NCBI GenBank assembly: GCA_963457665.1
Contig: OY735225.1
Coordinates: 3,290,086-3,354,085 of the forward strand
Reading direction: 5' to 3'
Length of the DNA: 64,000 bases
Source of the DNA: Thysanoteuthis rhombus
Taxonomy: Eukaryota > Mollusca > Cephalopoda > Oegopsida > Thysanoteuthidae
Shown: positions 11,281-22,390 of the stretch, in pieces
Numbering within the stretch: the first letter of the stretch is position 1
Layout: every line of letters starts with the position of its first letter
Translations under genes and position numbers: made by a program
The notes under the pieces: model-generated
The model's input: only the letters and a program-made list of their open reading frames with translations
The model's database searches: none
What the model was told of the DNA's origin: nothing

Positions 11281-14200
11281 AATACTGTCACCAAATCCTT
11301 GAAATGCCTATTAGTTAAATTGTTAATGTCCTAACCTCTCAATCCCCACACTGTTCGGTCGTTTCGATCTCGCCCCAGACCCTTGAATCCACATTGTGAA
11401 TTGAAGATCCCAAGAAATCTGCAGCCGAAGAGTTTGATTGAAACGTCTTCACTGCGAAGGGTTGTGGGATACCAAACACAGGAACAATGAGCATTCCAAA
11501 GGATAACACAACGGCGATGTAATAGGGAACAAAAAAAGTTTATTGTTGACAGGTTTACAGATCCAAGTAAAGCCTTCCTGTTGTCTTGAGTACCTCGACT
11601 GGTCAAGTGATTTTAAGACAATGGACAGTAGCAAGAAGGAAAGTCTGATCTTGGACACGGATGTTACCTCGGGTCTTTACCAGGGAATCGGTCAACTTCA
11701 AGCCAGAACTTCGTAAGTCAGGTTCTCGTAGGGAAAATGCCACCCCAGCAAAGAACTGCCCAAAACTGCATAGAACTATCTTGAGTATCTATTTTTCACC
11801 TCTATTTATAGGGGCCCTTCGAACATGAGGAGTTGTTCTGGGGATCATAATTTGTTAGAATAATTAATCCAAAGCTTATGCAAGTCTGCAGAATCGACAA
11901 GACCACCCTCTTTTACTCCCACCACATGATATGAGTGACTGAGGACCTCACACAGTTACCAAAAACGTGTTTCCATTTCTTAACGTCACATGACCGACCA
12001 ATCAAGGGAGTTTATCGCATTCGGCTCCATATCATTATAACTAAGAGCCACCCTACACCTTTTTTGGACATGAATACATTCTTCCTGTTTCATATTTCAA
12101 ACAAAAAAAAAAAAAAACAACAACAACAAACAAACAAAAAAACCAAAAAGACCAAAACAACAACAATTCAATATCTTTCAATCTCCAGTACCTTAGACCA
12201 AACCGATTTATCTCCCTTGCTTGCTCACGCAGACAGAGCAGATGGTAACATATCTATAGGAATTTATCTACTCCTGATTTCTCAAGTACTCCAGGGCCCC
12301 GGGTCGACAATCTAGATTATCGTTTTAATTTTATTATTAATTGACCGGGGGGGGGGGTAATTTCTGCGATCTGAAATCCCAGATGTCCGTACTTGTGCTT
12401 AAGAAAAGCCAGGGTTTATTCCTATATCAATTTGGCCTGTGACCGATTTATCTCCGAGAAGATATCTCTCCTAATGGGAAAAGGAAAGTAAGACTTTGGG
12501 CATTGTCTATACTCCGCATTATCTTCAATAAAGAACACCATTCAAAGCCCAAGCTTTAGTAGTTCCAACTGACTTGTAAAATCCAAAATGCTCTGTTGCG
12601 TCTGTGAAGAATTAATTGATGAAATTAAACCTCCCCTGACCAGTAGTCAACGATTTATAAATTCATTGTATTTTTTCGATAAAGACTAACATTACTACAA
12701 ATGTTCAATTCATCTTTTACTGATCATGTACGAATAATGATTTGTTATATATGCTATAGGTCCCTGACATAATGAAAAAAACACTTTGGTGGTCCACAAT
12801 ATCAGATTGTTTTGAGTAATTCAGCCTCGGTGATTTCAGATGCACCCCGTGCCAAAGTGAGCCACGAACTTCGAAAGACTTCGTCAAGTGTCAGTTTTGT
12901 CTCTATCGAACGCTTTCTAATCCACATCCACACATATAATTAGCATTGTTCATTTGGCTTTCGTCACACTTACGTCATCAGTGACGTCTGGTAACGTAAC
13001 TTAATAGAAATAGAATTTTCTATTACGCTAAACCAAATCAATTGTATCTTTAATCAATTTTAGATTAGTTTAATCTTCAGGAAAAGTTGAACATGAACAA
13101 GAAATTACTGTGCAACATAATGTTTTTGTATCTTATAAATACGATGCAATTGCAAAATTACTTAATTATTTCCGTCGTCTTTTGATAACAAAGTGTGAAC
13201 TAGCATACAAAAATACTTCCGGTAGAAACTCACATATCAATTTGTAAGACATTTATCGATTATTTTCTTCTTTCTTCAACTTAAATCCATTCCCAAGGCT
13301 GGATTAAAGCTGCTCTATATCCTCAACTCACCTAAGAAATAGTGCGTTTACCTCAATCCTCCTATTGTTTAACTGGCAAGATTTTCAAGAATGAAACATT
13401 CCTGGAGAAATGAAGGTCATATATATTTAAAGCATCAAAATACGTTAGAAAAAAAAAACACGTTTTCTCACAAAAATATACAACTTTACTAAACCAAATC
13501 TTTACCAGCAAAACTTGCGCTTGCATAATAATCAGTTATTTACAATGGTATTTGTGTGGAAGATTGAATGATTTTGATGTTTGAATTAACTCTCTCTACA
13601 GGAGAAAACAATTACATTTCAAATTCAAACTTTTATTTCAAACTATTAAAACAATTTAAACAATTTAAATGCAAGAAATCTGTGGTGCTTCCTTCTCTTT
13701 TTTAAAATTTTGCCTAATGGTTAATCCTAGGTTACATTTGCAATTCACAATATTTTTGGTCTACATTCCTTTTCTAGTCTTAATCCGTTCCCCCAACAAG
13801 AGTTCTCAAACATTTTTCTTCTGCGGAATCATTCGTCCTGTCCTGCAATATTGACGTTATCAGTGTCAAATGTACGGATACGATAGAATAGATATGTAGT
13901 GTTTATTAATAATTTCATTCAATAGAATATTAGATTTTTAATGAGATGGGTGACCTTGGCTCTTTCCAACTAGTAACTCAATTCTAGGCACAGTTTCAGA
14001 GAGACACACCCGTACACCATTCCCAATTGAAAGTTTTGCAGGAATTTGTTCCACTGAAAAGACATATCCAGGGAATGGAAAGAGGTTGAACGAACGAAGA
14101 TAAACATCAAAACCAGAGATATTTGATTTTGAAGTATGATTCTTCTTATTTACGCAATGTTACGAATTGTATGCAGTGGGCACAGCTAATGAAAACGCTA

Positions 14201-14639
14201 AAGGTGTAAAACCGCTAAATGTAAACTTTTATTATAGGAATTTAACTTCAATTCGATTTTTCGCCCTAAAAAAAAAAAAAAAAAAAAAAAAACACATACC
14301 TGAAGAGCTGAAATTTAATGTGTTGAAGGTTAGACATAGAAATGTATGTTCACTATTTGTTGAATGTGAACAGATGTTTAATTTCATTTGCTCATTTGAT
14401 TATACATCTCGAAAATAATTTGATATTGGCAGCTTATACCTATTTGGAAAGCTCTATGTCTAAGTCATATTGGGGGATTTAGACTGAAAAAGCTGAACGA
14501 AAGTTAAATTCATTCAATGAAAGTTATCAGTTATCTTTGCTTCCGGTAAACTTTTAGCAGTTTATCAGTTTAGCGTTTTCGCAAGCTGTGTCCCCACCCC
14601 ACTGGCTGTATGCCATGTTCACAAGATGGCAAACTTTCG
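11281..14639. other. No recognisable gene; low-complexity patches
   Basis: CAA/AAAC-rich stretch at 12101-12167, G run at 12347-12357, A run at 14270-14291. Nothing else was assigned. Confidence 0.5.
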
Positions 14640-15150
14640 ATCGAGCCGTCTCAAATTTCACTCTAGGGTGGCAAGCTTTCGGTAGAGCAAGCTCAACCTT
14701 TAAGAACAAGAAAATTCCATTAGTTTTAAAAAGAACGCATCCTCCCATGGAGCTGAAACATGAAACCTTATTAGAAGATTGACCCTCAAGCCGAGAATCA
14801 TGCAATGTACACATGGAAGAATCATGCCCAACCTCACAGAGAGAGATCACAAGAAAGCATATCGTATTACCGAAAAAACAGGAGTCCGAGATATCTTAGG
14901 ATCCATGAGAAAATTCAAATAGCAATAGGGAGGTCATTTTAGAATGTTAGACAACCGATGGACATCACGACTCACAACATGGATCCCCAGAGATCACATG
15001 CGAAACCGAGGCTGGCAGAGTATTAGGTGGAAAGACGAGCTTGACTGATTCAGAAAGTACTGGCTCTGCGACACCCATAATAGAGAAGTGTGGTGAGTCC
15101 TGGGAAAGATCTATATCCACCGACGGAACTTCAGAGAATAATGATGATAA
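14640..15150 (+). mobile_element. RTE-like LINE, C-terminal region and 3' end (dead)
   Basis: Plus strand: LGWQAFGRASSTFKNKKIP (about 14660-14720), GAET-like, then a decayed HKTAQY/QWAG region with stops. A well-preserved WIPRDHMRNRG block follows at about 14980-15015, and the end is TAATGATGATAATGA-like. Several nonsense and frameshift lesions. Confidence 0.8.
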
Positions 15151-15534
15151 TGAAGCTAAACGAGTATAACAGACACACTATGTAAAGAGGTGGTCTCCAA
15201 CCAACGGGCTGCAGACTTGAACCGTGTCGCAAAACACGTAAGATATAACGATATTTCAGAAAAATAAAACATTCCTTCGATTAGATATTCGTATTAAATT
15301 CGTCAGATAAAGCCTTTTAGAAAACGAAATTGAGTGTCTAAGCCACTTATAATTATGTATATTCTGGTTGTGATTAACGTCAGTCTCGATGGCGCCAGGC
15401 CAGGGTAAGACCGGGCTCCCAAAATTTAATAACTCATAATACTTATATAAAAACTCAAGGTGAACATCTCAAAACGATATTAGCCGCCTAGTCGAGTACA
15501 TTTTTGGTTTGACCCCCTCCCAATTGTTATAAAT
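15150..15534. other. No recognisable feature
   Basis: Unassigned AT-rich sequence between a LINE and the family C inverted repeat. Confidence 0.5.
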
Positions 15535-15990
15535 GGTTTCTCAACAATTTTTGTGGCATCAGATGGTCTCAATAACATACTAAAAGTCTACCACAATCTG
15601 ATCATTGGAAAGGTATAATTTTCAAAATGGCGTCCGAGATGACCACAAACCTTTAAGATGACCATTACTCCTTCATTATTCATCCTAGACAAGTTTTTGT
15701 AACGTTTTTGTAATACAAAGTGTGCTCAATGATATATTAGAAGTTTATTTTTGGTAGACTTTTGAAAGGCTATAAAACACACGATAATACAAAAAAACGT
15801 TGAGAAGACTTTTGTTGCTATGGGGGGGGGTCATTTACATAAATGCAGCCTGCTAATTTTGCAGTCAACATGTATGCCATCTTGAAAATTATACCTTTTC
15901 AGTGGTTAGACTCTGGGAGACTTTTGATAAGTTACCGAGCAAGGATACTAGAAAAAAAAAACATTGGAAAAACTTGTCTAGAATGATCCC
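15535..15990. repeat. Family C copies in head-to-head inverted arrangement
   Basis: A plus-oriented copy (15535-15740, ...ACTAAAAGTCTACCACAATCT...) is followed by an inverted copy (about 15745-15990, with GACTTTTGATAAGTTA and ATTATACCTTTTCAGTGG, reverse complements of the same phrases). The pair could fold into a long imperfect hairpin. Confidence 0.6.
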
Positions 15991-16149
15991 CCTACAAAAA
16001 AAAAAAAAAAAAATATGAGTAATGAGAACTTTTCGGATTTGATGGCCATAGTGGGTGCTATCACGAGATTAATAATTTGCTTTTTTTAAAATCTCTCCTT
16101 TTAGGAATATTTGCAGAGCAAGTACAAGTAAATTCTCTCCATTGTTGAC

Positions 16150-16885
16150 ATTCGGGATGCCAACGTAGTATCGCCATATTTTTTATGGAGTCAGAGAGAA
16201 AGATTTGATTGCGCTGTTCTTCAAGAACTGAAAGTTCAGGTAAACTGCCTGAGAAGGGGTAGAGTTAATAGAGTTGAAAAAAAACAACCTGGTTTGAATA
16301 TTTGAGCTTGCTGAATCAGTTACAGCCAAATTGAACTTATGGGCAGAGCGTAATGTGAAGAGCGCATTTGGAGCAACTCTCCTGATCTTCGTCTGGAAAC
16401 TGAATATTTCACCTGACAAGGTGTTTGCTTCATCATAAGGCTGACGGTAAGAGATAGTTCTAAGTATTGCTAGTAGAACAGTGATGAAAAAAAAGTCTTC
16501 ATTCGTACTGCAGCTAATTCACTGGATTGTATAAATTATTCTGCTAGTTCACCATTTACAGTTACATATTGCGAGGATGAAGAAAACTCATTAGTTCTGC
16601 TGTTATCTATATTAGAGCCACCTTAATTTCAGATATTATCCTTGATATAACGTCTGTTGAGGAGCACTGTATCAGATTATTTTGCATGTCAGGGCTGAGA
16701 TATGTTCAATTTCGATCACCCATTGATAAATGTTGCCCTGACAGTCTATAATCTCTGACAACCACTTTAAGTTTCAGAAATTGTCTTCATTTGTTCTTGG
16801 GGAACCTTGAACCTTGATACTTGCAATGACCACAGAATGTTTCCCCAGAGACAGAACCACATCTATAGTAGACATAAGAATCATC
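16150..16885 (-). pseudogene. hAT-type (TTF/ZMYM1-like) transposase pseudogene
   Basis: Minus strand, in order: VVRDYRLSGQHLSMGDRN, stop, TYLSPDMQNNLIQ, VISRIISEIK (about 16770-16625), corresponding to the 'f..ll.l...d..l..hl.....n.tY.s..iQNelI' region of hAT-family TTF/DUF4371 transposases. The open stretch 16419-16183 follows (LSGEIFSFQTKIRRVAPNAL, SAHKFNLAVTDS), matching 'm.G...G.q..i....p.a.y.hC.aH.lNL...d.'. The conserved Cys before the AH motif is replaced (LRSAHKFNL). An in-frame stop, length changes and loss of the N- and C-terminal parts mark it as dead. The match is to remembered family patterns and was not searched. Confidence 0.65.
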
Positions 16886-18804
16886 CTATTTTCCCCTCAA
16901 ATCTAAATTCAACATCTTAATTGCATACCACTGGTGTTAGGGTAAGTCATGTTGTTTTCATGGTTAAAAGTTTGGGGTAGCACCTCATATCATTTGGTTG
17001 TCTTGGCAGGATTATCATCTGAAATATCTTGTGTATCAAATGCATCAGTTTTATCTACGTTAGTCTTTTCGAGTGTGTCATTTGACAGACCTTTCCTATC
17101 AGTTTAGTTGTTTACAATGAACGACTAAGCAAATCCAAATTAAGCATCTTAATTTTTATGCTTTTGTTTTTAAGTAAATAAAACATGCACGCAAGGGCTA
17201 GGACAATCTGCTGGCAGTATTTGATGATCTGTAACTTAATCAACCCAAGACTAATATATTTAATTGAACATGTTGATAAGACATTTCACTGGGGATTTCA
17301 TTCAAAGAAAAGCTTTAGGCAAACATGTATAGACAACAATGCCAGTGAGCTTGTGAAGATAAGTTTTTTTTTCTATAAGAAAATAAAGGAACATTATCAA
17401 GTTTTATGTGATGTATAAGAATACACTTGAATGAGAATCAAATGAACAGAAGACTAACAGGTTTAGTAAGTCACAAAACAGAGACTACTACGAGGTCAAT
17501 AGAGATAGTTCTGTAATCAAGCAAGCAAATGATCTGCGCTATTTTGATTTTTTGGGTTATCCAAATCATTTTTACATATTTTATAATAACATGAACATAA
17601 TTACAAGTTTGGGGTGTTTCTATTGACACATGTCACTTTGTGGAAAGTGCGTGGGGCTATGGATTTAACTTTTTTGCAATAAAATAAACTGTAGGGTATA
17701 GAAACCACTCACTTCATTTTACTTTAAGCAGATATTCTTGTTTTTTTTCTTTCTTTGGATGAAACAGAACGACTTATCTCTAATAACTATCTTTTCTACT
17801 GTTTTAGAGGTCAAGACCAAGAGGCGCCTGTTTTTTTTTTGTAAGAGGTTGGTGGAATAGAGTAATGAGTCCAGAAAGTTCTTTAGAGGCCGTGCGATAA
17901 AGTAAACAAAGTTACTGATAGAAAAAAGTAATGAGATTTAACTTTTATCGCATGAAGGAACAAATTAGTTAAAAAATTGTTAGGAAAGCACAACTATTGA
18001 AGAATGTGACCATCCCTAATTACGCCATTGGTGGGGTTGTGATTCTTGGATTTATTGAACAATAACTGCTTTTTTTTTATTATTGTAATGTGTGAGTGCT
18101 ATAAGAACTGTTTGTTCTGTTTTTGTTATAAGACTTCATGAATAGTGTTTACATTTTATTAACAATTCAGAAAGATCACTTTTGGTTGAGTTCACACTGT
18201 GACAACTGTCATATTAGCAAGCATTAAAAAAGAAGTGACAAAATTGGTTTTGCATGGTTTGTTTATTTGTAATAACATTGACAAGGAACAAAATATGTCA
18301 CATTGGCAATTATTTTGTTTCCCCATTTTAAAATGGCAGCTGTTTCAGAAGGTTAGACTAAGAATTTTCAGCTAGTTCATCATCAGTGTCGGTTATTTTG
18401 CAGCGTGAATGATGGCCATTTTAAAATGGGAATGGTAACGATTGCGATGACATTTTTGGCATACATGTTTTTATTTTTTATTTTGAGAGAGATGAAAATG
18501 CAAATCAAATGTAAAAAAATAAATTGTGATGTTTATGGAGAAATTATAATGAATAACTGACCATATCAAAAGTGGTTTGTAAAATTTCATGCCAGAGTTT
18601 TCTGGCTGGACGATAGTCCAGTTGTGGTTGATAGCGATCAAATGAAGACATTAATTGCAAATAATCAACGTTATATGACCCAGGAGATGGCTTTCATACT
18701 TAAAATATTTTATTAAATGTTGAAAATGATTCGTACTAGCTTGGTTATGTTAGTAGTTTTGATGTGTGGTTTCCATAGAAGCTAAATAAAACAAAACCTA
18801 TTTG
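16886..18804. other. No gene recognised; shared repeat and palindromes
   Basis: 17195-17415 is similar in sequence to 21240-21440 (shared phrases AATCTGCTG, CAACCCAAGA, TATCAAGTTT). CCATTTTAAAATGG occurs twice, at 18323-18336 and 18416-18429. Confidence 0.5.
17195..17415 (+). repeat. Dispersed repeat (pair with 21240-21440)
   Basis: Imperfect but collinear similarity over about 200 bp. The second copy directly follows a family A element. A further short match (ACAACAATGCCAGTGAG) is at 20257-20273. Confidence 0.5.
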
Positions 18805-19175
18805 ATCATATTAGAGACTGTCAACATACGTATTTTCACTTTTCAAGTTAGTCCGGTTGGCTGTGTACATATCAAAGGTGTAGGGCATAACAATGGAGCT
18901 AGAGGGCTGAAAATTTCAATGATTACCCTTTATTATGTGTGATGAAAACATTTTTGTTTTGTGAAAATTCCAATAGATTTTTAGTGTTGGGAGTTCAATT
19001 TGCAATGACGGTTTAGATTGTATTGGTCCCTAGTTAGTGCCTGCTCGTTTTTGAAAATTTGAATATTCTAGTCATCTAACAAAAGGCAAGAGAAGTAATA
19101 CAATGATTGATCACCCAAATTTGACATGCTATCGGTCATGTGACAGTTTCTATTGAGACACTAACCAGACCTGTT
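18805..19175 (-). repeat. Family A dispersed repeat, full-length copy
   Basis: Contains all the diagnostic phrases in inverse orientation: AGAGACTGTCAAC at one end, CTAGAGGGCTGAAAATTTC, CAATTTGCAATG, AACAAAAGGCAAGAGAAGTA, GATTGATCACCC, and GTGACAGTTTCTATTGAG at the other end. Both ends carry a TAGAAACTGTCA-like word in inverted orientation. No open frame. Confidence 0.75.
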
Positions 19176-20334
19176 TCTGTGTGCCATTTGCTTCTTATAC
19201 ATATGGAAAACGTTTTGTTTACGAAAAAGAAAAAAAAAAAAAAAAAAATTCATTGGCGATAAAAAATGGATGCCTTACAACAACAGGAAATACAAGAGAT
19301 CATGAGACAATCTAAATGCACCACTGCTAACTGTACCAAAGGCTGGTTTTCATCCCAAGAAGGAGATGATGTGTGATTGGTTCTATTATGAGAGTTCCTT
19401 TTCTGATCCAATCCAATCGTTTAAAACAAGTCATCAGACTTTTAGTGTCCCTCATTGGACATAGAGAAGTCTGAACCTTGGGAAGATCTATCATGGGAGT
19501 TGCAGAGCAAATACTTTCTGAGCTTATGCGTCACGTTAACTGATTTTTTCTTGGCCACAAGTACTGTTCCTAATTAAATCAGTTGAAGGCAGCATTTGAT
19601 GAAAAGCAGACATTTGGAATTGGTTAAAAGGCGTAATGAGAAGTTTTGATTATATAATTTTGAACATTTCTAGGAGTGAGTGACAAATTGACCATGTGAT
19701 AGATTGACTGAATACACATGAGGGAGAGATCTTAGGTCACAAAGCTTTGTTTCCAGCTCCAAAAGGCTGGAGATCTGGGATAATCCAGAGGCTTCATTAA
19801 TTCAACTGTAATAGTTGAACTTTCAACTGTGTGAGCTTCTATTCAAAGCTATACAATAATGTGTTACCCAAAAATGCTGGGAGTTTGAATAGTATGCTTC
19901 AAATCAACGTAGTGTGATATTTTGTTGTTACCCTTTCTAAGCAGTACTTTTGAGAGATCTCAATGTACATTGCCAATAAGATTCCTCAGACTGCGCATAC
20001 CTCTGCCAACATCATTTTCAGGGTTGATAATTGTGCATTGATCCGCCCCAAAATTTAATCACTTCTTCCACATCCCAGTGACCACTCATTTCACAAAATT
20101 TCATTGAAAACCTTCGGAAATACGGTGTGGCTAGGCATGAAAGTTTGGCAATATTAGGTGGTATGGATATACAACTATGACGTGGGGAGGTAACTGTACA
20201 TGTAGCCACCCCAAAATGTGCATCCTTCCACAGCATCTCATTGGCCAAACACGTACAGACAACAATGCCAGTGAGTTTGATAAAATAATTCTTTGTTTTC
20301 TAAAAGAAAAAGAAACATTATCAAGTTTTATGTG
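19176..20334. other. No gene recognised; short LINE scrap
   Basis: Poly-A at 19231-19249. Apart from the LINE scrap at 19430-19525, nothing is recognised. Confidence 0.5.
19430..19525 (-). mobile_element. RTE-like LINE, extreme 3' end
   Basis: Matches the minus-strand 3' terminus of the 28.8-kb copy (plus-strand words CATCAGACTTTTAGTGTCC, GGACATAGA, GTTGCAGAGC, ACTTTCTGA). Only about 95 bp remains. Confidence 0.6.
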
Positions 20335-20460
20335 ACATTAGTCACTTGATAAAAAAACTGTTACAGGACCAACCTCTTTTGGCAGCATGCTACATTGAGG
20401 GTGATCAATGAATAAATTACTTACCTCACCTTTTGTTGGGCGGTGATCATTAAAGAGTAT
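20335..20460 (+). repeat. Family A dispersed repeat, 5' part
   Basis: CTTTTGGCAGCATGC, GGGTGATCAATGAATAA, CACCTTTTGTTGGGC. Then similarity stops. Confidence 0.65.
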
Positions 20461-20879
20461 CAATTAGAAATTTACCATCGGCAGCTGGATGGAGCAGCAG
20501 CCTTTTTGAAATGGGAAAGGTCACACTTGCTTTGGTTGGTATGTTCATAGTGTAGGAAATTTTCCGGTGCATCCCTTCTGAGATGAGATCATTTCCATAG
20601 TTTATATTTTTCATGAGGAAGGTGCTCTCAGGGGAAAAAAGATCACTGGTAACAAGAAGTAAATTTCTGATAAATCTGTGACAATTAAGACAATACATTC
20701 ATCCAGTATAATAAAAATTCAGGGCCGGAAACAATGGCTGGTCACCAGGGATATGTCAGCCAGGCAGCACCTCTCCATCAAAAATAAAAACTTCAGATGT
20801 TTTAGAATGGCATGCATGGGCTTTTGTTATCATCCTTTGAGAGCAGTATTTCTGTAAAGGAGATTATTTTGTAGTGTTT

Positions 20880-21235
20880 CAGGCGATCAATGAATAAATT
20901 ACTACTCATACCTTTTGTTGGATAGTGATCAATAAAACAGTCAAAATTTCTAGACAAGAATGAATGCTGCTGGATACAAACTAAGAGACCAATTTAGCAT
21001 AAATTTACATTGTGAATTGACCTCTTGAAAAAGAAAAAAAAAAGAAAAAAGAAAAACGCTATAGAGTGGGGGGTTCAAACAAAAGACAAAAATGTTTGAC
21101 ATAAGGGGTAAATATTAAAATATTCAGCCCTTTAGCCCCATCAATGGAGCCTGTACATTCAATACATAGTCAGCCAGTCCAACTTGGAAACTGATGTTGA
21201 CAGTTTTAGTTGATCGTTTATAATATACAAACATG
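20880..21235 (+). repeat. Family A dispersed repeat
   Basis: GATCAATGAATAAATTAC, GAATGCTGCTGGA, AATTTAGCATAAATTTAC, TTCAGCCC, CAGCCAGTCCAACTTGG, TTGACAGTTTTAGTTGA. A poly-A/G tract interrupts the centre. Confidence 0.75.
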
Positions 21236-21435
21236 GGTGAAGAGAATCTGCTGTTAGCCTTTGATGACCTGAAAATCAACCCAAGATTAACATATTTGAT
21301 AAAACCTACTGATAAGTCATTTCGCTGGGCTTTCATTCATAAAAGTTTTGGTGGAACATGATAACAAGAAAGCCTGAGACTTAAATCTGTAGTTATTTTG
21401 ACAGAGAAATTTAATAATATTTATCAAGTTTCATG

Positions 21436-22121
21436 GGACCCTCAATGAAAGGCCACTAATGGTGGTCTCTGCTCAATTCCGAAGTCACTTTCTATTTATA
21501 GAATTTCTATCATACCTAGCATAGTACCGGACAAAATGATAGGATTTTTATGGTATGTATGGATAAATTATTCAAATACATATTTTAGTATAAATGTATT
21601 ATATTTATTTATTTAGTATTTAAAAAGTTAATTTCATCCCCAAGTTGAGAGTTTGTTCTTTTAATGTTTGAATTATTCAAAACAGTTTTTGTTCCAAATG
21701 AGTGACAAAATTTAACTGAGTTTTGATTACATTAATAATTCAGCCATTAATTTAAAGCTTAGAATCTATCTCTGCTACTTTGATTATTTTCAATCTATAT
21801 TTTTTCCCCCAATGATACTGATATGTTGACCAAAATTTATCCGTTCTAAATACAAAGACAGTAGTGATGTAGACGACTGTGAGCTTAGCATATGCGAAAA
21901 TAGACACAAAAATTGCCTCACTCCCTTCTTTTCTGTTTACTTTAACATGATAGAACCAACAAACAAATTAGTAGAAAACAGCTTTTATATGATAGCAATA
22001 ACTAGCATTTGCGAATGCTACTAAGCTTAATTATGGTCAAATAAGTCCAAACCTTGTGTTGACTGCTTTTCTACCATGAACAACACGAATGACAAGGACC
22101 AAATTTAGGGGAGAAAAAATT
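21436..22121. other. No recognisable feature
   Basis: AT-rich, no assignable frame. Confidence 0.5.
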
Positions 22122-22390
22122 AACATACCAGGATTTGAAATCAAGACCAACTGATTTGTAGTCAGGTCTCTTACTGACTGAGCTAAATTGACATGTTTCA
22201 CGGAACGTCTGGGCACATTTCATTCTAATAGATTAATACATTTATAAAATTAACATTCCCTTACCAAGATTTGAAATCATAACCAAGTGATTGGTTGCTG
22301 ACTCTTACCGACTGAGCCAAACTAACAAGTCTCACATATCTATGAAAATTCATCTTAGATACATAAAGGCTCATTTTATTCTAATAAAAT
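22122..22390 (-). repeat. Tandem duplication of a tRNA-like unit (two copies)
   Basis: Minus strand: copy 1 at about 22200-22130 has an A-box-like TTAGCTCAGTCAG and a B-box-like GATTTCAAATCC. Copy 2 at about 22330-22260 has TGGCTCAGTCGG and GATTTCAAATCT. Flanking words (ATTAACAT and CATTCTAATA-like) are duplicated too, giving a unit of about 125 bp. The anticodon arm of copy 1 can form CTGA-CTACAAA-TCAG. The acceptor stems do not pair cleanly, so these look like tRNA pseudogenes or SINE heads and not working tRNA genes. Confidence 0.55.

Noticed and set aside
22130..22330. Two working tRNA genes
   Set aside because: Acceptor stems do not pair and boxes are degenerate; treated as tRNA-like repeats.
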